This document shows positions 46,769 to 56,876 of a DNA stretch of 64,000 bases, piece by piece. How positions within the stretch are numbered: position 1 is the stretch's first letter; the number at the start of each line of letters is the position of its first letter. The position numbers and the translations under genes were made by a program. Origin of the DNA: Pseudarthrobacter enclensis (lineage in GTDB: Bacteria > Actinomycetota > Actinomycetes > Actinomycetales > Micrococcaceae); the NCBI RefSeq assembly GCF_001457025.1, contig NZ_KQ758603.1, forward strand, positions 148,643-212,642, in the 5' to 3' direction. The notes below the pieces were generated by a model. The model was given only the letters and a program-made list of their open reading frames with translations, had not been told where the DNA came from and did no database searches.

Positions 46769-48096
46769 CAGAGACCCACGCAGCGGACAATACCGCTGAA
46801 CCGTTCGACGCCGTCGACATCATCCGCACCAAGCGGGACAAAGGCGCGCTCAGCCCTGAACAGATCGACTGGACCATCGACGCCTACACCCGCGGCGCCA
46901 TCGCCGATGAGCAGATGGCGGCGCTGAACATGGCCATCCTGCTCAACGGCATGGACCGGACCGAGATAGCCCGCTGGACGGCGGCCATGATCGCCTCAGG
47001 GGAGCGGATGGACTTCTCCAGCCTCCGCCGCCCCGACGGCGGGCTGAAATACACCTCGGACAAGCACTCCACCGGCGGTGTGGGCGACAAAATCACCCTG
47101 CCGCTGGCTCCGCTCGTAGCGGTGTTCGGCGTCGCCGTCCCGCAGCTGTCCGGCCGCGGCCTCGGGCACACCGGCGGGACGCTGGACAAACTCGAGTCCA
47201 TTCCCGGCTGGCGCGCCTCGCTGTCCAACGACGAAATCCTCGCGCAGCTCCAGGACGTGGGGGCCGTCATTTGCGCCGCCGGCGCCGGGCTGGCCCCGGC
47301 AGACAAGAAGCTCTACGCCCTGCGGGACGTCACCGGAACGGTGGAAGCGATCCCGCTGATTGCCTCCTCCATCATGAGCAAGAAGATCGCCGAAGGCACC
47401 GGCTCCCTGGTCCTGGACGTGAAAGTGGGCAGCGGTGCCTTCATGAAGGACGAGGCGAAAGCCCGCGAACTGGCCGAAACCATGGTGGCACTGGGCCAGG
47501 ACGCCGGCGTGAACACCGTTGCCCTGCTGACCAATATGGGCACTCCGCTGGGCCTGACGGCAGGCAACGCCATCGAGGTCGAGGAATCGGTGGAGGTGCT
47601 GGCCGGCGGCGGCCCGGCCGACGTCGTGGAACTCACCGTCCGGCTCGCCGAGGAAATGCTCGCCTGCGCCGGGGTCCGCGACGCCGATCCGGCAGCCGCG
47701 CTCAAGGACGGACGTGCCATGGACGTCTGGAACCGGATGATCCGCGCCCAGGGCGGGGACCCCGCAGCGAAGCTCCCGGTCGCCAGGGAATCGGAAGTTG
47801 TCTACGCACCGGCCGACGGGGTGCTGGTGGAACTCGATGCCCTGTCCGTCGGCGTGGCCGCGTGGCGGCTCGGAGCCGGACGCGCCCGCAAGGAGGACGC
47901 GGTGCAGGCCGGCGCCGGGGTGCGCATGCACGCCAAGCCCGGCGCCGTGGTCCGTGCCGGGGAACCGCTGATGACCCTGCTGACGGACACCCCGGAGCGG
48001 TTCGACCGGGCCAAGGAGGCTCTTGAGCATGCGGCGGTGATCGCCCCCGAGGGCTCCCGGCCCGCGCAGCGGCTCATCATTGACCGAATAGCATAG
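46765..48096 (+). CDS. deoA: Thymidine / pyrimidine-nucleoside phosphorylase
   Basis: 443 residues from the GTG that overlaps the cdd stop; the longer frame upstream is a shadow of cdd. Phosphorolyses thymidine or uridine to base plus sugar-1-phosphate. The signature SGRGLGHTGGTLDKLE and the phosphate-binding KHSTGGVGDK are intact. With the transporter, cdd and add it forms a nucleoside salvage route. Confidence 0.95.
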   Translation: MTETHAADNTAEPFDAVDIIRTKRDKGALSPEQIDWTIDAYTRGAIADEQMAALNMAILLNGMDRTEIARWTAAMIASGERMDFSSLRRPDGGLKYTSDKHSTGGVGDKITLPLAPLVAVFGVAVPQLSGRGLGHTGGTLDKLESIPGWRASLSNDEILAQLQDVGAVICAAGAGLAPADKKLYALRDVTGTVEAIPLIASSIMSKKIAEGTGSLVLDVKVGSGAFMKDEAKARELAETMVALGQDAGVNTVALLTNMGTPLGLTAGNAIEVEESVEVLAGGGPADVVELTVRLAEEMLACAGVRDADPAAALKDGRAMDVWNRMIRAQGGDPAAKLPVARESEVVYAPADGVLVELDALSVGVAAWRLGAGRARKEDAVQAGAGVRMHAKPGAVVRAGEPLMTLLTDTPERFDRAKEALEHAAVIAPEGSRPAQRLIIDRIA

Positions 48097-48102
48097 AGAC
48101 CA

Positions 48103-48732
48103 ATGCAGGCCATCAATGACTTCATCCTCGCAGCAGCCGGACAACCCTGGGTGCTGCTGCTGGTGCTGGCCTGCTGCGTCATCGACGGTTTCTTTCCCCC
48201 CATCCCCAGCGAGTCCGTAGTGGTGGGCCTCGCCGCTGTCGCCGCCACCGCCGAGGTGCCCAACCCGTTCGTCCTGGGCCTGGTGGCGGCGCTGGGAGCG
48301 TTCAGCGGCGACAACATCGCCTACCTCATCGGACGCAAGGTGGGCACCAACAGGTGGGCGTGGATGCGCGGGCAGCGCATGCAGGGCGCCTTCCGCTGGG
48401 CCGGAGCGGAACTGCGGAAGCGTCCGGCCTCGCTGATCCTCGTGGCCCGCTTCGTCCCGATCGGCCGCGTCGCCGTCAACCTGACCGCGGGGGTCACGCA
48501 CTACCACCACCTCCGGTTCGTCGGCCTCACCTGCCTGTCCGCCCTCCTCTGGGCGGCGTATTCGGTGGGCATCGGACTGTTCTTCGGCCAGTGGTTCGAG
48601 GAAAACCACCTGCTCGGCGCCGCAATCGCCATTGTCTGCGCCGTGGCCTTGGGCATCGTGGTGGACCTGGCCATCAACAAACTCCGCGGCAAGCCCAACG
48701 TGGTGGACCGCATCCGCGAACCGGACGCCTGA
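48103..48732 (+). CDS. DedA family membrane protein
   Basis: 209 residues. DedA/SNARE-associated fold with re-entrant segments; the family hallmark RFVPIGRVAVNLTAGV is present, as are FPPIPSE and GDNIAYLIGRKVG. DedA proteins are linked to lipid (undecaprenyl phosphate, phosphatidylethanolamine) translocation and membrane potential. Starts six bases after deoA, so it is likely the last gene of that transcript. Confidence 0.9.
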   Translation: MQAINDFILAAAGQPWVLLLVLACCVIDGFFPPIPSESVVVGLAAVAATAEVPNPFVLGLVAALGAFSGDNIAYLIGRKVGTNRWAWMRGQRMQGAFRWAGAELRKRPASLILVARFVPIGRVAVNLTAGVTHYHHLRFVGLTCLSALLWAAYSVGIGLFFGQWFEENHLLGAAIAIVCAVALGIVVDLAINKLRGKPNVVDRIREPDA

Positions 48733-48877
48733 ACCGGACCCCTCTGCCGTCCGCCAGCCTGCTCCCGCAACGGCGCTTCCTCCACCCGCGGGAGGAGGCC
48801 GGGCCGGCGCCAAGATCAGCCGCAGGGACGACGATCCGGCCCGGGCCGCCGGGATAGTTTTAAACCGGTGTTCCCGG

Positions 48878-48907
48878 GGCCGGGGCGTAGCGAACGACGC
48901 CCCGGCC
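48878..48907. terminator. GC palindrome after the first DedA gene
   Basis: GGCCGGGGCGT pairs with ACGCCCCGGCC around eight bases; no U-tract. Possible terminator of the nucleoside operon. The 251-base gap contains no coding sequence. Confidence 0.5.
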
Positions 48908-48942
48908 GTGGGACACTTAGGAACGATTTCCGCTTAGGCCGC

Positions 48943-48965
48943 GCCGCTGTGGCAGCGGCTTCTTT
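48943..48965 (+). other. Hairpin with U-rich tail in the leader of the second DedA gene
   Basis: GCCGCTG-TGG-CAGCGGC followed by TTCTTT, 18 bases before the start codon of the next gene. It looks like a small intrinsic terminator and may be an attenuator. Confidence 0.4.
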
Positions 48966-48983
48966 GTGTAGGAGCAAGACTGC

Positions 48984-49697
48984 GTGGAGTTTATTAATGA
49001 GGCCGTGCTCCATGCAGCGGGCCAGTGGTGGATCTACCCGGTCCTCTTGGTGTTCTTCTTCGTGGACGGCTTCGCGATGGTGGTCCCCAGCGAGACCCTC
49101 ATTGTCGCCCTTGCGGCCTTCTCCCGGCACAGCGGCGAACCCAACCTGTGGATCCTCGGCACCACCGCCCTGATCGGCGCCATCGCCGGTGACAACATGG
49201 CTTTCATGCTCGGCCGCAAGATCGGCCTGGACCGGTGGAAGTGGATGCGCAGGCCCAAGGTGCGGAAGGTCTTCAGCTGGGCGCGCTACGAACTGGACAA
49301 GCGCGGGGCCGTCCTGATCTTCACCGCGCGCTACATCCCGTGGGGCAGGGTGGCGGTGAACTACGTGGCCGGCAGCACCGGGTTCGGGCACCGCCGGTTC
49401 TTCGTGCTGGACGCCTTCGCCTGCTTCACCTGGGTGGGCTACTCCATCGGCATCGGCCTGCTGGCCAGTTCTTTCCCCTGGCTGCACCACAACCCGCTGC
49501 TCAGCGCCGGGATCGCCGTCGTGTTCGCCATCGTGCTGGGCGTCCTGCTGGACCATGCGCTCCGCTGGTGGCACAAGCACCTGGCACGCAAGGACGCCAA
49601 GGAAGTGGATGAGTGGCTTGACGGCGGCCCGTCCGGTGCGCAGGGCGGCCCCAACTTCCTGGCACCCTCGGTGGACGGCGGCCCGGCGGCCAAGTAG
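48984..49697 (+). CDS. DedA family membrane protein, second paralog
   Basis: 237 residues from GTG 48984 with AGGAG upstream. Hallmark RYIPWGRVAVNYVAGSTGF, plus GDNMAFMLGRKIGLDRW and VPSETLIVALAAF. It is a clear paralog of the preceding gene with a longer polar C-terminal tail. Separated from it by 251 bases with two hairpins, so it is probably transcribed separately. Confidence 0.9.
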   Translation: MEFINEAVLHAAGQWWIYPVLLVFFFVDGFAMVVPSETLIVALAAFSRHSGEPNLWILGTTALIGAIAGDNMAFMLGRKIGLDRWKWMRRPKVRKVFSWARYELDKRGAVLIFTARYIPWGRVAVNYVAGSTGFGHRRFFVLDAFACFTWVGYSIGIGLLASSFPWLHHNPLLSAGIAVVFAIVLGVLLDHALRWWHKHLARKDAKEVDEWLDGGPSGAQGGPNFLAPSVDGGPAAK

Positions 49698-49724
49698 CGG
49701 CTGGCATTGCCGTGCTGCCCACCC

Positions 49725-49730
49725 TAAGGT
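49725..49730 (+). promoter_or_regulatory. -10 box TAAGGT, leaderless start of add
   Basis: TAAGGT, six bases, then GTG 49737. GGTGGGAAC lies too close to the start to be a normal Shine-Dalgarno. Confidence 0.4.
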
Positions 49731-49736
49731 GGGAAC

Positions 49737-50873
49737 GTGACTGAGCCTATTGTTGACGCTGCCCCTGCCATCGATTTTGACCTGAAGAGCCTGCCCAAGG
49801 TTTCACTTCACGATCACCTGGACGGGGGACTCCGTCCGGCCACCATCATCGAACTGGCCGAGGCCGTTGGCCACCAGCTTCCGTCAACCGACCCCGTCGC
49901 CCTGGGGGAGTGGTTCCGCGAGTCCGCCGACTCCGGCTCCCTGGTGCGCTACCTCGAAACGTTCGACCACACCATCGCCGTGATGCAGACGCACGAAGGC
50001 CTGGTCCGGGTGGCCAAGGAGTTCGTCGAGGACCTGGCGGACGACGGCGTCGTGTACGGCGAAGTGCGGTGGGCACCGGAGCAGCACCTGCAGAAGGGGC
50101 TCACGCTCGACGAGGTCGTCGAAGCCGTCCAGGAAGGCCTTGAGGCCGGGGTGGAAGCCGTCAGCGACAGCGGCCGCGAAATCCAGGTAGGGCAGCTGAT
50201 CACCGCCATGCGCCACGCTGACCGGGGCCAGGAGATCGCCGAACTGGCCGTCCGCCACCGGCACAAGGGCGCCGTCGGGTTTGACATCGCCGGCGCCGAA
50301 GACGGCTTCCTGCCCTCACGCTTCCGGGACGCCTTCACCTACCTGGCACAGCAGAACTTCCCCGCCACGGTGCACGCCGGCGAAGCCGCCGGACTGGACA
50401 GCATCCAGTCCGCACTGGTGGACGGCCGCGCGCTGCGGCTGGGCCACGGCGTCCGGGTCGCCGAAGACATCATGGTGGAATTCGACGACGACGCCGACGC
50501 TGAAGGCACGGTAGGCCTGGTCACGCTCGGCGACCTGTCCAGCTGGATCCGCGACCGCGGCATCGCCCTGGAAATCTGCCCGTCCTCCAACCTGCAGACC
50601 GGTGCCGTAGCCGGCTTCGGCGAAGGGATCGAGAGCCACCCCGTGGACATGCTCTACCAGCTGGGCTTCAACGTCACCATCAATACCGACAACCGGCTCA
50701 TGAGCGGCGTCACCCTGACCGACGAGTTCGAGCTCCTGGTGGAGACCTTCGACTACGACCTCGATGACCTGCTGGAGCTCACCCTCAACGCCGCCGAGGC
50801 GTCCTTCCTGCCCCTCGAGGAAAAAGAAGCGCTGGTGGAGTACATCAACGACGCCTACGCCAACCTTGGCTGA
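49737..50873 (+). CDS. add: Adenosine deaminase
   Basis: 378 residues. Converts adenosine to inosine. Zinc ligands in LHDHLDGG near residue 25, VHAGEAAG near 216, and GHGVRV and the late Asp in INTDNRLMSG. The family's usual HLHLDG appears here as SLHDHLDGG, a form I associate with actinobacterial enzymes. Part of the nucleoside salvage neighbourhood. Overlaps mazG by eight bases. Confidence 0.95.
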   Translation: MTEPIVDAAPAIDFDLKSLPKVSLHDHLDGGLRPATIIELAEAVGHQLPSTDPVALGEWFRESADSGSLVRYLETFDHTIAVMQTHEGLVRVAKEFVEDLADDGVVYGEVRWAPEQHLQKGLTLDEVVEAVQEGLEAGVEAVSDSGREIQVGQLITAMRHADRGQEIAELAVRHRHKGAVGFDIAGAEDGFLPSRFRDAFTYLAQQNFPATVHAGEAAGLDSIQSALVDGRALRLGHGVRVAEDIMVEFDDDADAEGTVGLVTLGDLSSWIRDRGIALEICPSSNLQTGAVAGFGEGIESHPVDMLYQLGFNVTINTDNRLMSGVTLTDEFELLVETFDYDLDDLLELTLNAAEASFLPLEEKEALVEYINDAYANLG

Positions 50874-51534
50874 CCAGGCCCCCATCGAACGGCTCCTGAC
50901 GGAGATCGCGCAGCTGCGCGAACACTGCCCCTGGATGGGTGCGCTGACCCACTCCTCGCTGGTGGAGTACCTCCTCGAAGAGTCCTACGAGGTGGCCGAG
51001 ACCATCGAAGCCGGCCACCCGGACAGCGAGCTCCTGGGTGAACTCGGCGACGTCCTCCTCCAGGTGGTCCTGCACGCACGCCTGGCGGAGGAGCGCGGGG
51101 CGTTCACGTTCGACGACGTGGCACGCGGCCTGGCGGCGAAGATGGTCCGCCGCAACCCGCACGTTTTCCGCCCCGACGGTTCGCTGCAGGAGGCCTTCCC
51201 GGCCACCGTGGAGGAGATCGTCCGGAAGTGGGACGCCGTCAAGCGCGACGAGCGGCCGGAGCGGCAGGACCCGTTCGAAGGCATCCCCGACGCCATGCCC
51301 GCCCTGGCCAAGGCACAGAAGTCCCTCGACCGTGCCGCGCGGGCCGGGGTGGAGCTGCCTCCGGCGGAAACCGCCCCCGAAACGGAAGAGAAGCTCGGGG
51401 AGCTGCTCCTCGCCGTCGTCCGTTCCGCGCACGCGGCCGGGTTCGACGCCGAACGCGCCCTTCGCGGGGCAGTCCGGCACTACCAGCAGGGCATCCGGCC
51501 GGACCAGGCCGGGCCCGACACTGCACCATCATGA
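50866..51534 (+). CDS. mazG: MazG-family nucleotide pyrophosphohydrolase
   Basis: 222 residues from TTG 50866, which overlaps the end of add; frames starting earlier are inside add. The MazG metal motifs are CPWM near residue 19, EESYEVAETIE and ELGDVLLQVVLHA. One MazG domain only, unlike the E. coli tandem protein. It hydrolyses NTPs to NMPs and PPi and may clean damaged nucleotides. Translationally coupled to add. Confidence 0.9.
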   Translation: MADQAPIERLLTEIAQLREHCPWMGALTHSSLVEYLLEESYEVAETIEAGHPDSELLGELGDVLLQVVLHARLAEERGAFTFDDVARGLAAKMVRRNPHVFRPDGSLQEAFPATVEEIVRKWDAVKRDERPERQDPFEGIPDAMPALAKAQKSLDRAARAGVELPPAETAPETEEKLGELLLAVVRSAHAAGFDAERALRGAVRHYQQGIRPDQAGPDTAPS

Positions 51535-51631
51535 CGTCCACCGGTGGTGAGGTTTCCGTAACCTCCACCACTCTCGACTACGCTGTTCCCTGACGAGGAC
51601 GTCGAGTTTTTCTGCCACATCCCCCCGTTAA

Positions 51632-52933
<1,302 letters not shown>

Positions 52934-52952
52934 TAGCCGCATCATCCGGCAG

Positions 52953-52990
52953 GCGGTGGCTATGGTTGAAAGACCATAGCCACCGCTGCT
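52953..52990 (+). terminator. Terminator of eno
   Basis: GCGGTGGCTATGGT pairs with ACCATAGCCACCGC, 14 perfect bases, six-base loop, followed by TGCTGTTT. Confidence 0.85.
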
Positions 52991-53108
52991 GTTTGTGGCA
53001 GCAGCCCGTCCCCGCCCGGTCCTTGCTCCGCGGTTGTCCACGCACCGCGGACAGGGAATCCTCACCACAGACAGTGGCGGCCGCAGGCAGGCCGCGTTCA
53101 GGAGTGTC

Positions 53109-53792
53109 ATGGCCACCCGCCGTCCCAAAGTTCCCAAGGTCGCCCCGAGCCGTCCAGCCAAGGAAGCGTCCGACGCCGGGCACGCACAGGGTGCCGACGT
53201 CATCAGGGCACACTTCGGCCCGGGCAAGGACAGTGCGGGACACGCCGCAGGGTCCGCTGCCGGCAGTGCCGGCAGTGCCGGGCACCGGGACGGGGCGGCC
53301 CAACCCCGGGACCGGGCACCCGGAGCCGGCCGTTCCGGGAGCGGGGCCGGCGGCAAGGCGGAGCCGGGCACCCGGCCCGCGGGCGACGACGGCCAGCAGC
53401 CGGTACCGGCGAAAGCCTTCTCCGGCCGTATGCTGGCCCTCGCCGTGGTGATGGTGGCCATCACCATCATGCTCGCGCCCACCGTGAAGGTTTTCTTCGA
53501 CAAGAAAGCCGAAATAGACGCCCTCAATGCGGATATCGCCGCACGCCAGGCCGAGGGCGACGCCCTCCGCCAGCAGGTTTCCCGCTGGCAGGACCCCAAC
53601 TACGTCAAACAGCAGGCCCGCGACCGCATTAACATGGTTATGCCGGGCGAAACCGGCTACTGGGTCTTCGGCAGCGATCTGCCGGCCGAAGACACCGGCG
53701 GCCAGCCCGGTGCCGCAGCGGCCCAAGACCCCGCCGATCTGCCGTGGGTGGACTCCCTGTGGGAGTCCATCACGCGCGCGGCCACAGAATGA
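53109..53792 (+). CDS. DivIC/FtsB-like septum formation initiator protein
   Basis: 227 residues from ATG 53109 with CAGGAG upstream. A long polar N-terminal region of about 100 residues rich in Ala, Gly, Ser, Pro and Arg (AAGSAAGSAGSAG) is followed by one membrane helix (LALAVVMVAITIMLA), then a coiled-coil (IDALNADIAARQAEGDALRQ) and the DivIC motif QQARDRINMVMPGETGYWV. This is a single-pass divisome protein that would pair with FtsL and FtsQ. The eno-divIC-DUF501-ppx order is common in Actinobacteria. Confidence 0.9.
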   Translation: MATRRPKVPKVAPSRPAKEASDAGHAQGADVIRAHFGPGKDSAGHAAGSAAGSAGSAGHRDGAAQPRDRAPGAGRSGSGAGGKAEPGTRPAGDDGQQPVPAKAFSGRMLALAVVMVAITIMLAPTVKVFFDKKAEIDALNADIAARQAEGDALRQQVSRWQDPNYVKQQARDRINMVMPGETGYWVFGSDLPAEDTGGQPGAAAAQDPADLPWVDSLWESITRAATE

Positions 53793-53820
53793 ACCGCAAC
53801 AGGAAGGACGGCCCGCGACA

Positions 53821-54492
53821 GTGGACAACAACACGGCAGCCGCCCGGGAAAACTCCCGCCAACCAACCCCGCAGGACCTGGACGTACTGAGCCGGCAGCT
53901 GGGCCGCCCGGTCCGGGACGTGGTGGAAATCCCCGCCCGCTGCGTCTGCGGCAATCCGCTGGTGGCCGCCACCGCGCCGCGCCTGGGAAACGGCACGCCG
54001 TTCCCCACCACCTTCTACCTGACGCACCCGGTGATCACCTCCGCTGTGTCCCGGCTGGAAGCTGCCGGCGTGATGAACGAGATGAACGACCACCTTGCCG
54101 CGGACACCGGCCTGTCCGCCGCCTACCGTTCGGCGCACGAGGCCTACCTTGCCGCCCGTGACGCCATCGGCCAGCGCGCCGGGATCGGCGCAGTACCCGA
54201 AATCGACGGTGTCTCCGCCGGAGGCATGCCCACCCGCGTCAAGTGCCTGCACGTGCTCGTGGGGCACTCGCTGGCCGCCGGCCCCGGTGTCAATCCGCTG
54301 GGCGACGAGGCGCTGGAGCGTATCAGCGAATGGTGGACCGCGGACCGCTGCTACTGCGACGGAGCGTGGGACACCTCCGGCGAGGCTCCCTCCAGGGACC
54401 TGAGCCGGCACGGACCCCAGGGCCTGCCGGGCATCGTGGGCCGGCCGGCTCCGGTGCGGAAAACCGCCAACCAGGCGGAGGCGCCGCAATGA
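53821..54492 (+). CDS. DUF501 domain-containing protein
   Basis: 223 residues from GTG 53821, with AGGAAGG upstream. Conserved DUF501 segments: LGRPVRDVVEIPARCVCGNP, FPTTFYLTHP, GGMPTRVKCLHVLVGHSLA and the Cys pair in DRCYCDGAW. Several conserved Cys/His (CVCG, CLH, CYC) suggest metal binding, but the function is not known. The stop overlaps the ppx start (ATGA), so the two are co-translated. Confidence 0.9.
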   Translation: MDNNTAAARENSRQPTPQDLDVLSRQLGRPVRDVVEIPARCVCGNPLVAATAPRLGNGTPFPTTFYLTHPVITSAVSRLEAAGVMNEMNDHLAADTGLSAAYRSAHEAYLAARDAIGQRAGIGAVPEIDGVSAGGMPTRVKCLHVLVGHSLAAGPGVNPLGDEALERISEWWTADRCYCDGAWDTSGEAPSRDLSRHGPQGLPGIVGRPAPVRKTANQAEAPQ

Positions 54493-55436
54493 CCCGGGTG
54501 GCCGCCATCGACTGCGGCACCAACTCCATCCGCCTGCTGATTGCGGACATCGACCGTTCGGAGGGCAGCACCAGGCTGACCGATGTTGTGCGGGAAATGC
54601 GCGTGGTCCGCCTCGGCGAAGGCGTCGACGCCACGGGCGAGCTCGCCCCCGCTGCGCTGGAACGCACCTTCGCCGCCGCGGCCGACTACGCCGGCCTGAT
54701 CCGCGAACACGGCGCCGCGAAGGTCCGGTTTGTGGCAACGTCCGCCAGCCGGGACGCCCGGAACCGGCAGGTCTTCGTGGACGGAATCCGTGACCTTCTC
54801 GGCGTTGAACCCGAAGTCATCACCGGTGACGAGGAAGCCGCACTGTCCTTCGCCGGGGCCAGCAGCGTCCTGCCCATCCTGGACGGCCACGAGGTCCTGG
54901 TAGTGGACCTGGGCGGCGGCAGCACCGAATTCGTGCTGGGAACCGCTGCCGGCGTCACCGCCGCGCGGTCCGTGGACATCGGCTGCGTCCGGCTCACGGA
55001 GCGCCATTTGCGTGATGACCCGCCGACGCCCGAACAGGTGGCTGCCGCCGAAGCCGACGTGGACCGGGCCATCGCCCTGGCCGGACGCGACGTGCCGCTG
55101 GAACGTGCCACCGCCGTCGTCGGCGTTGCCGGTTCCATCACCACTATCACCGCCCACGCCCTTCGCCTCACGGAATACGCCCCCGACGCCATCCACGGCG
55201 CCGAGCTGCCCCTGGAGACCGTCAGGGACGCCTCGACGGACCTGCTGGCCATGCCGCGCGCCGAGCGGGCGGCGCTGCCGTACATGCACCCGGGCCGCGT
55301 GGACGTCATCGGTGCCGGCGGGCTGGTGTGGCGCCGGATCCTGGGCCACATGAACCGCCTCTCCGGCGGCCGCGTCGCTACTGCGACGGCCAGCGAACAC
55401 GACATCCTCGACGGCATTGCCCTGAGCATCGGCTGA
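54489..55436 (+). CDS. ppx: Ppx/GppA exopolyphosphatase
   Basis: 315 residues. ASKHA-fold phosphatase of polyphosphate and/or pppGpp. N-terminal phosphate-1 motif AIDCGTNSIRLL, then SASRDARNRQVF, ITGDEEAALSF and VLVVDLGGGSTEF. Only the two-domain core is present, without the C-terminal HD-like domain of E. coli Ppx, which is usual for Actinobacteria. Overlaps DUF501 upstream. Confidence 0.92.
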   Translation: MTRVAAIDCGTNSIRLLIADIDRSEGSTRLTDVVREMRVVRLGEGVDATGELAPAALERTFAAAADYAGLIREHGAAKVRFVATSASRDARNRQVFVDGIRDLLGVEPEVITGDEEAALSFAGASSVLPILDGHEVLVVDLGGGSTEFVLGTAAGVTAARSVDIGCVRLTERHLRDDPPTPEQVAAAEADVDRAIALAGRDVPLERATAVVGVAGSITTITAHALRLTEYAPDAIHGAELPLETVRDASTDLLAMPRAERAALPYMHPGRVDVIGAGGLVWRRILGHMNRLSGGRVATATASEHDILDGIALSIG

Positions 55437-55439
55437 TCC

Positions 55440-56816
55440 ATGGTCTTCACACCTGCATCCGCACTGCGGAGGGCGGGGTCAGCAGTGCTGGCCCTGGTCC
55501 TCCTTGCCTGCTGCCTTTGCGCCGGACTCGTGGCCGCTCCCGCCGCCCATGCCGACGAGTGGCGGGACAAGCAATACTGGCTGTCGGAGTCCGGCATCAC
55601 CAAAGCCTGGGAAGTCTCCAAGGGCGCCGGCGTCAAGGTGGCCGTCATCGACAGTGGCGTGGACGCCGGCCACCCTGACCTCAAGGGCGCCGTGGTGGGA
55701 GGCTACGATGCGTCCGGAGCCGGGCAGCCCGACGGGCAGAAGAGCGTTGGCTCCAAACCCGAACACGGCACCCTGGTGGCCACCATGCTCGCGGGACGAG
55801 GCCACCAGCCCGCGGACGCCAAGCCCAGCGCCAGCCCCGGCCCCGCAGGCCAAGGCCCTGACGGGATCGTGGGAGTGGCGCCGGAAGCCGAAATCCTGTC
55901 CGTCTCCACCTGGCTGGGATCCACCAACCCGTCCGGCAAGAGCGACCAGGACCAGATCCCGGAAGCGGTCCGCTGGGCGGTGGACAACGGTGCGAAGGTC
56001 ATCAATATTTCCCTCGGCAGCACCACTCCGCAGTGGCCGCAGAGCTGGGACGCAGCCTTCCTGTACGCCGAACAGAAGGACGTGGTGATCGTTGCCGCGG
56101 CAGGTAACCGCGTGGGCGGCAACATCCAGGTGGGCGCCCCGGCAACCATCCCCGGCGTCCTGACCGTCGCCGGACTGGACCGCAAGAACACCGCCAGCGT
56201 GGACGCCTCCTCGCAGGGCATCAGCATCGGTGTGGCCGCCCCGGCTGAGGACCTCCTGGGCGGCCTGCCCGGCGGCAGCTATGCCGAGTGGGCCGGTACG
56301 TCCGGGTCCACGCCCATCGTCTCCGGCGTGGCGGCCCTGATCCGGTCCAAGTGGCCCACCATGAGCGCCGAACAGGTCATTAACCGGATTGTCTCCACCG
56401 CCAAGGACGCCGGCGTCCCCGGCAAAGACCCGCTGTACGGTTACGGCATCCTCAACGCCGAAGCCGCGCTGAAGGACGACGTCCCCGAAGCCACCGCAAA
56501 CCCGCTGGGTTCGATGGCCGAGTGGATCCGGGTCCACCGCCGCGGCAACCCGGCCACGCCGTCCCCGCTGCCCACCGCAGACGTGCCCAGTGCCGTTCCC
56601 ACGCTTCCCGAAGCGACCGTGCCCGCAGCCAAGGCGCCCTCCCAGCGTGACAGTGCGATCAGCGCCGCCGTCGTCATCGGTTTCGCAGTGCTGTTCGTCG
56701 CCATCATCGCGGCCGCCGCGGTGCAGCTGACCCGGGCGGCCAGGAACCCTGCCCTGGCACGGGATGAGGCCGAAACAGGTGCCGTGGACAAGGTGGAAGC
56801 GCGGCGGTCGCCGTAG
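55440..56816 (+). CDS. Subtilisin-like S8 protease with C-terminal membrane anchor
   Basis: 458 residues. Signal peptide with cleavage after AHA near residue 38, then the S8 domain: Asp71 in AVIDSGVD, His109 in EHGTLVATM, oxyanion region VIVAAAGN, and Ser in GTSGSTPIVSG. A Pro/Ala/Thr-rich linker leads to one membrane helix (ISAAVVIGFAVLFVAIIAAA) and a short cytosolic tail. The architecture recalls mycosins, but no type VII secretion genes are nearby. Probably matures or sheds wall or surface proteins. Confidence 0.92.
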   Translation: MVFTPASALRRAGSAVLALVLLACCLCAGLVAAPAAHADEWRDKQYWLSESGITKAWEVSKGAGVKVAVIDSGVDAGHPDLKGAVVGGYDASGAGQPDGQKSVGSKPEHGTLVATMLAGRGHQPADAKPSASPGPAGQGPDGIVGVAPEAEILSVSTWLGSTNPSGKSDQDQIPEAVRWAVDNGAKVINISLGSTTPQWPQSWDAAFLYAEQKDVVIVAAAGNRVGGNIQVGAPATIPGVLTVAGLDRKNTASVDASSQGISIGVAAPAEDLLGGLPGGSYAEWAGTSGSTPIVSGVAALIRSKWPTMSAEQVINRIVSTAKDAGVPGKDPLYGYGILNAEAALKDDVPEATANPLGSMAEWIRVHRRGNPATPSPLPTADVPSAVPTLPEATVPAAKAPSQRDSAISAAVVIGFAVLFVAIIAAAAVQLTRAARNPALARDEAETGAVDKVEARRSP

Positions 56817-56839
56817 CATTACGGGCCTCCGCCGAAGTT

Positions 56840-56869
56840 AGTGAAGATTTTCACAAACTGGGCTATCCT
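56840..56869 (+). promoter_or_regulatory. ndh promoter with CRP/GlxR-like site
   Basis: AGTGA-AGATTT-TCACA (56840-56855) differs at one base from TGTGA-N6-TCACA. It overlaps the expected -35 region. TATCCT (56864-56869) is the -10 box, seven bases before the ATG, giving a leaderless mRNA. A CRP/GlxR-type protein bound there could repress or activate ndh. Confidence 0.55.
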
Positions 56870-56876
56870 TAACAGC

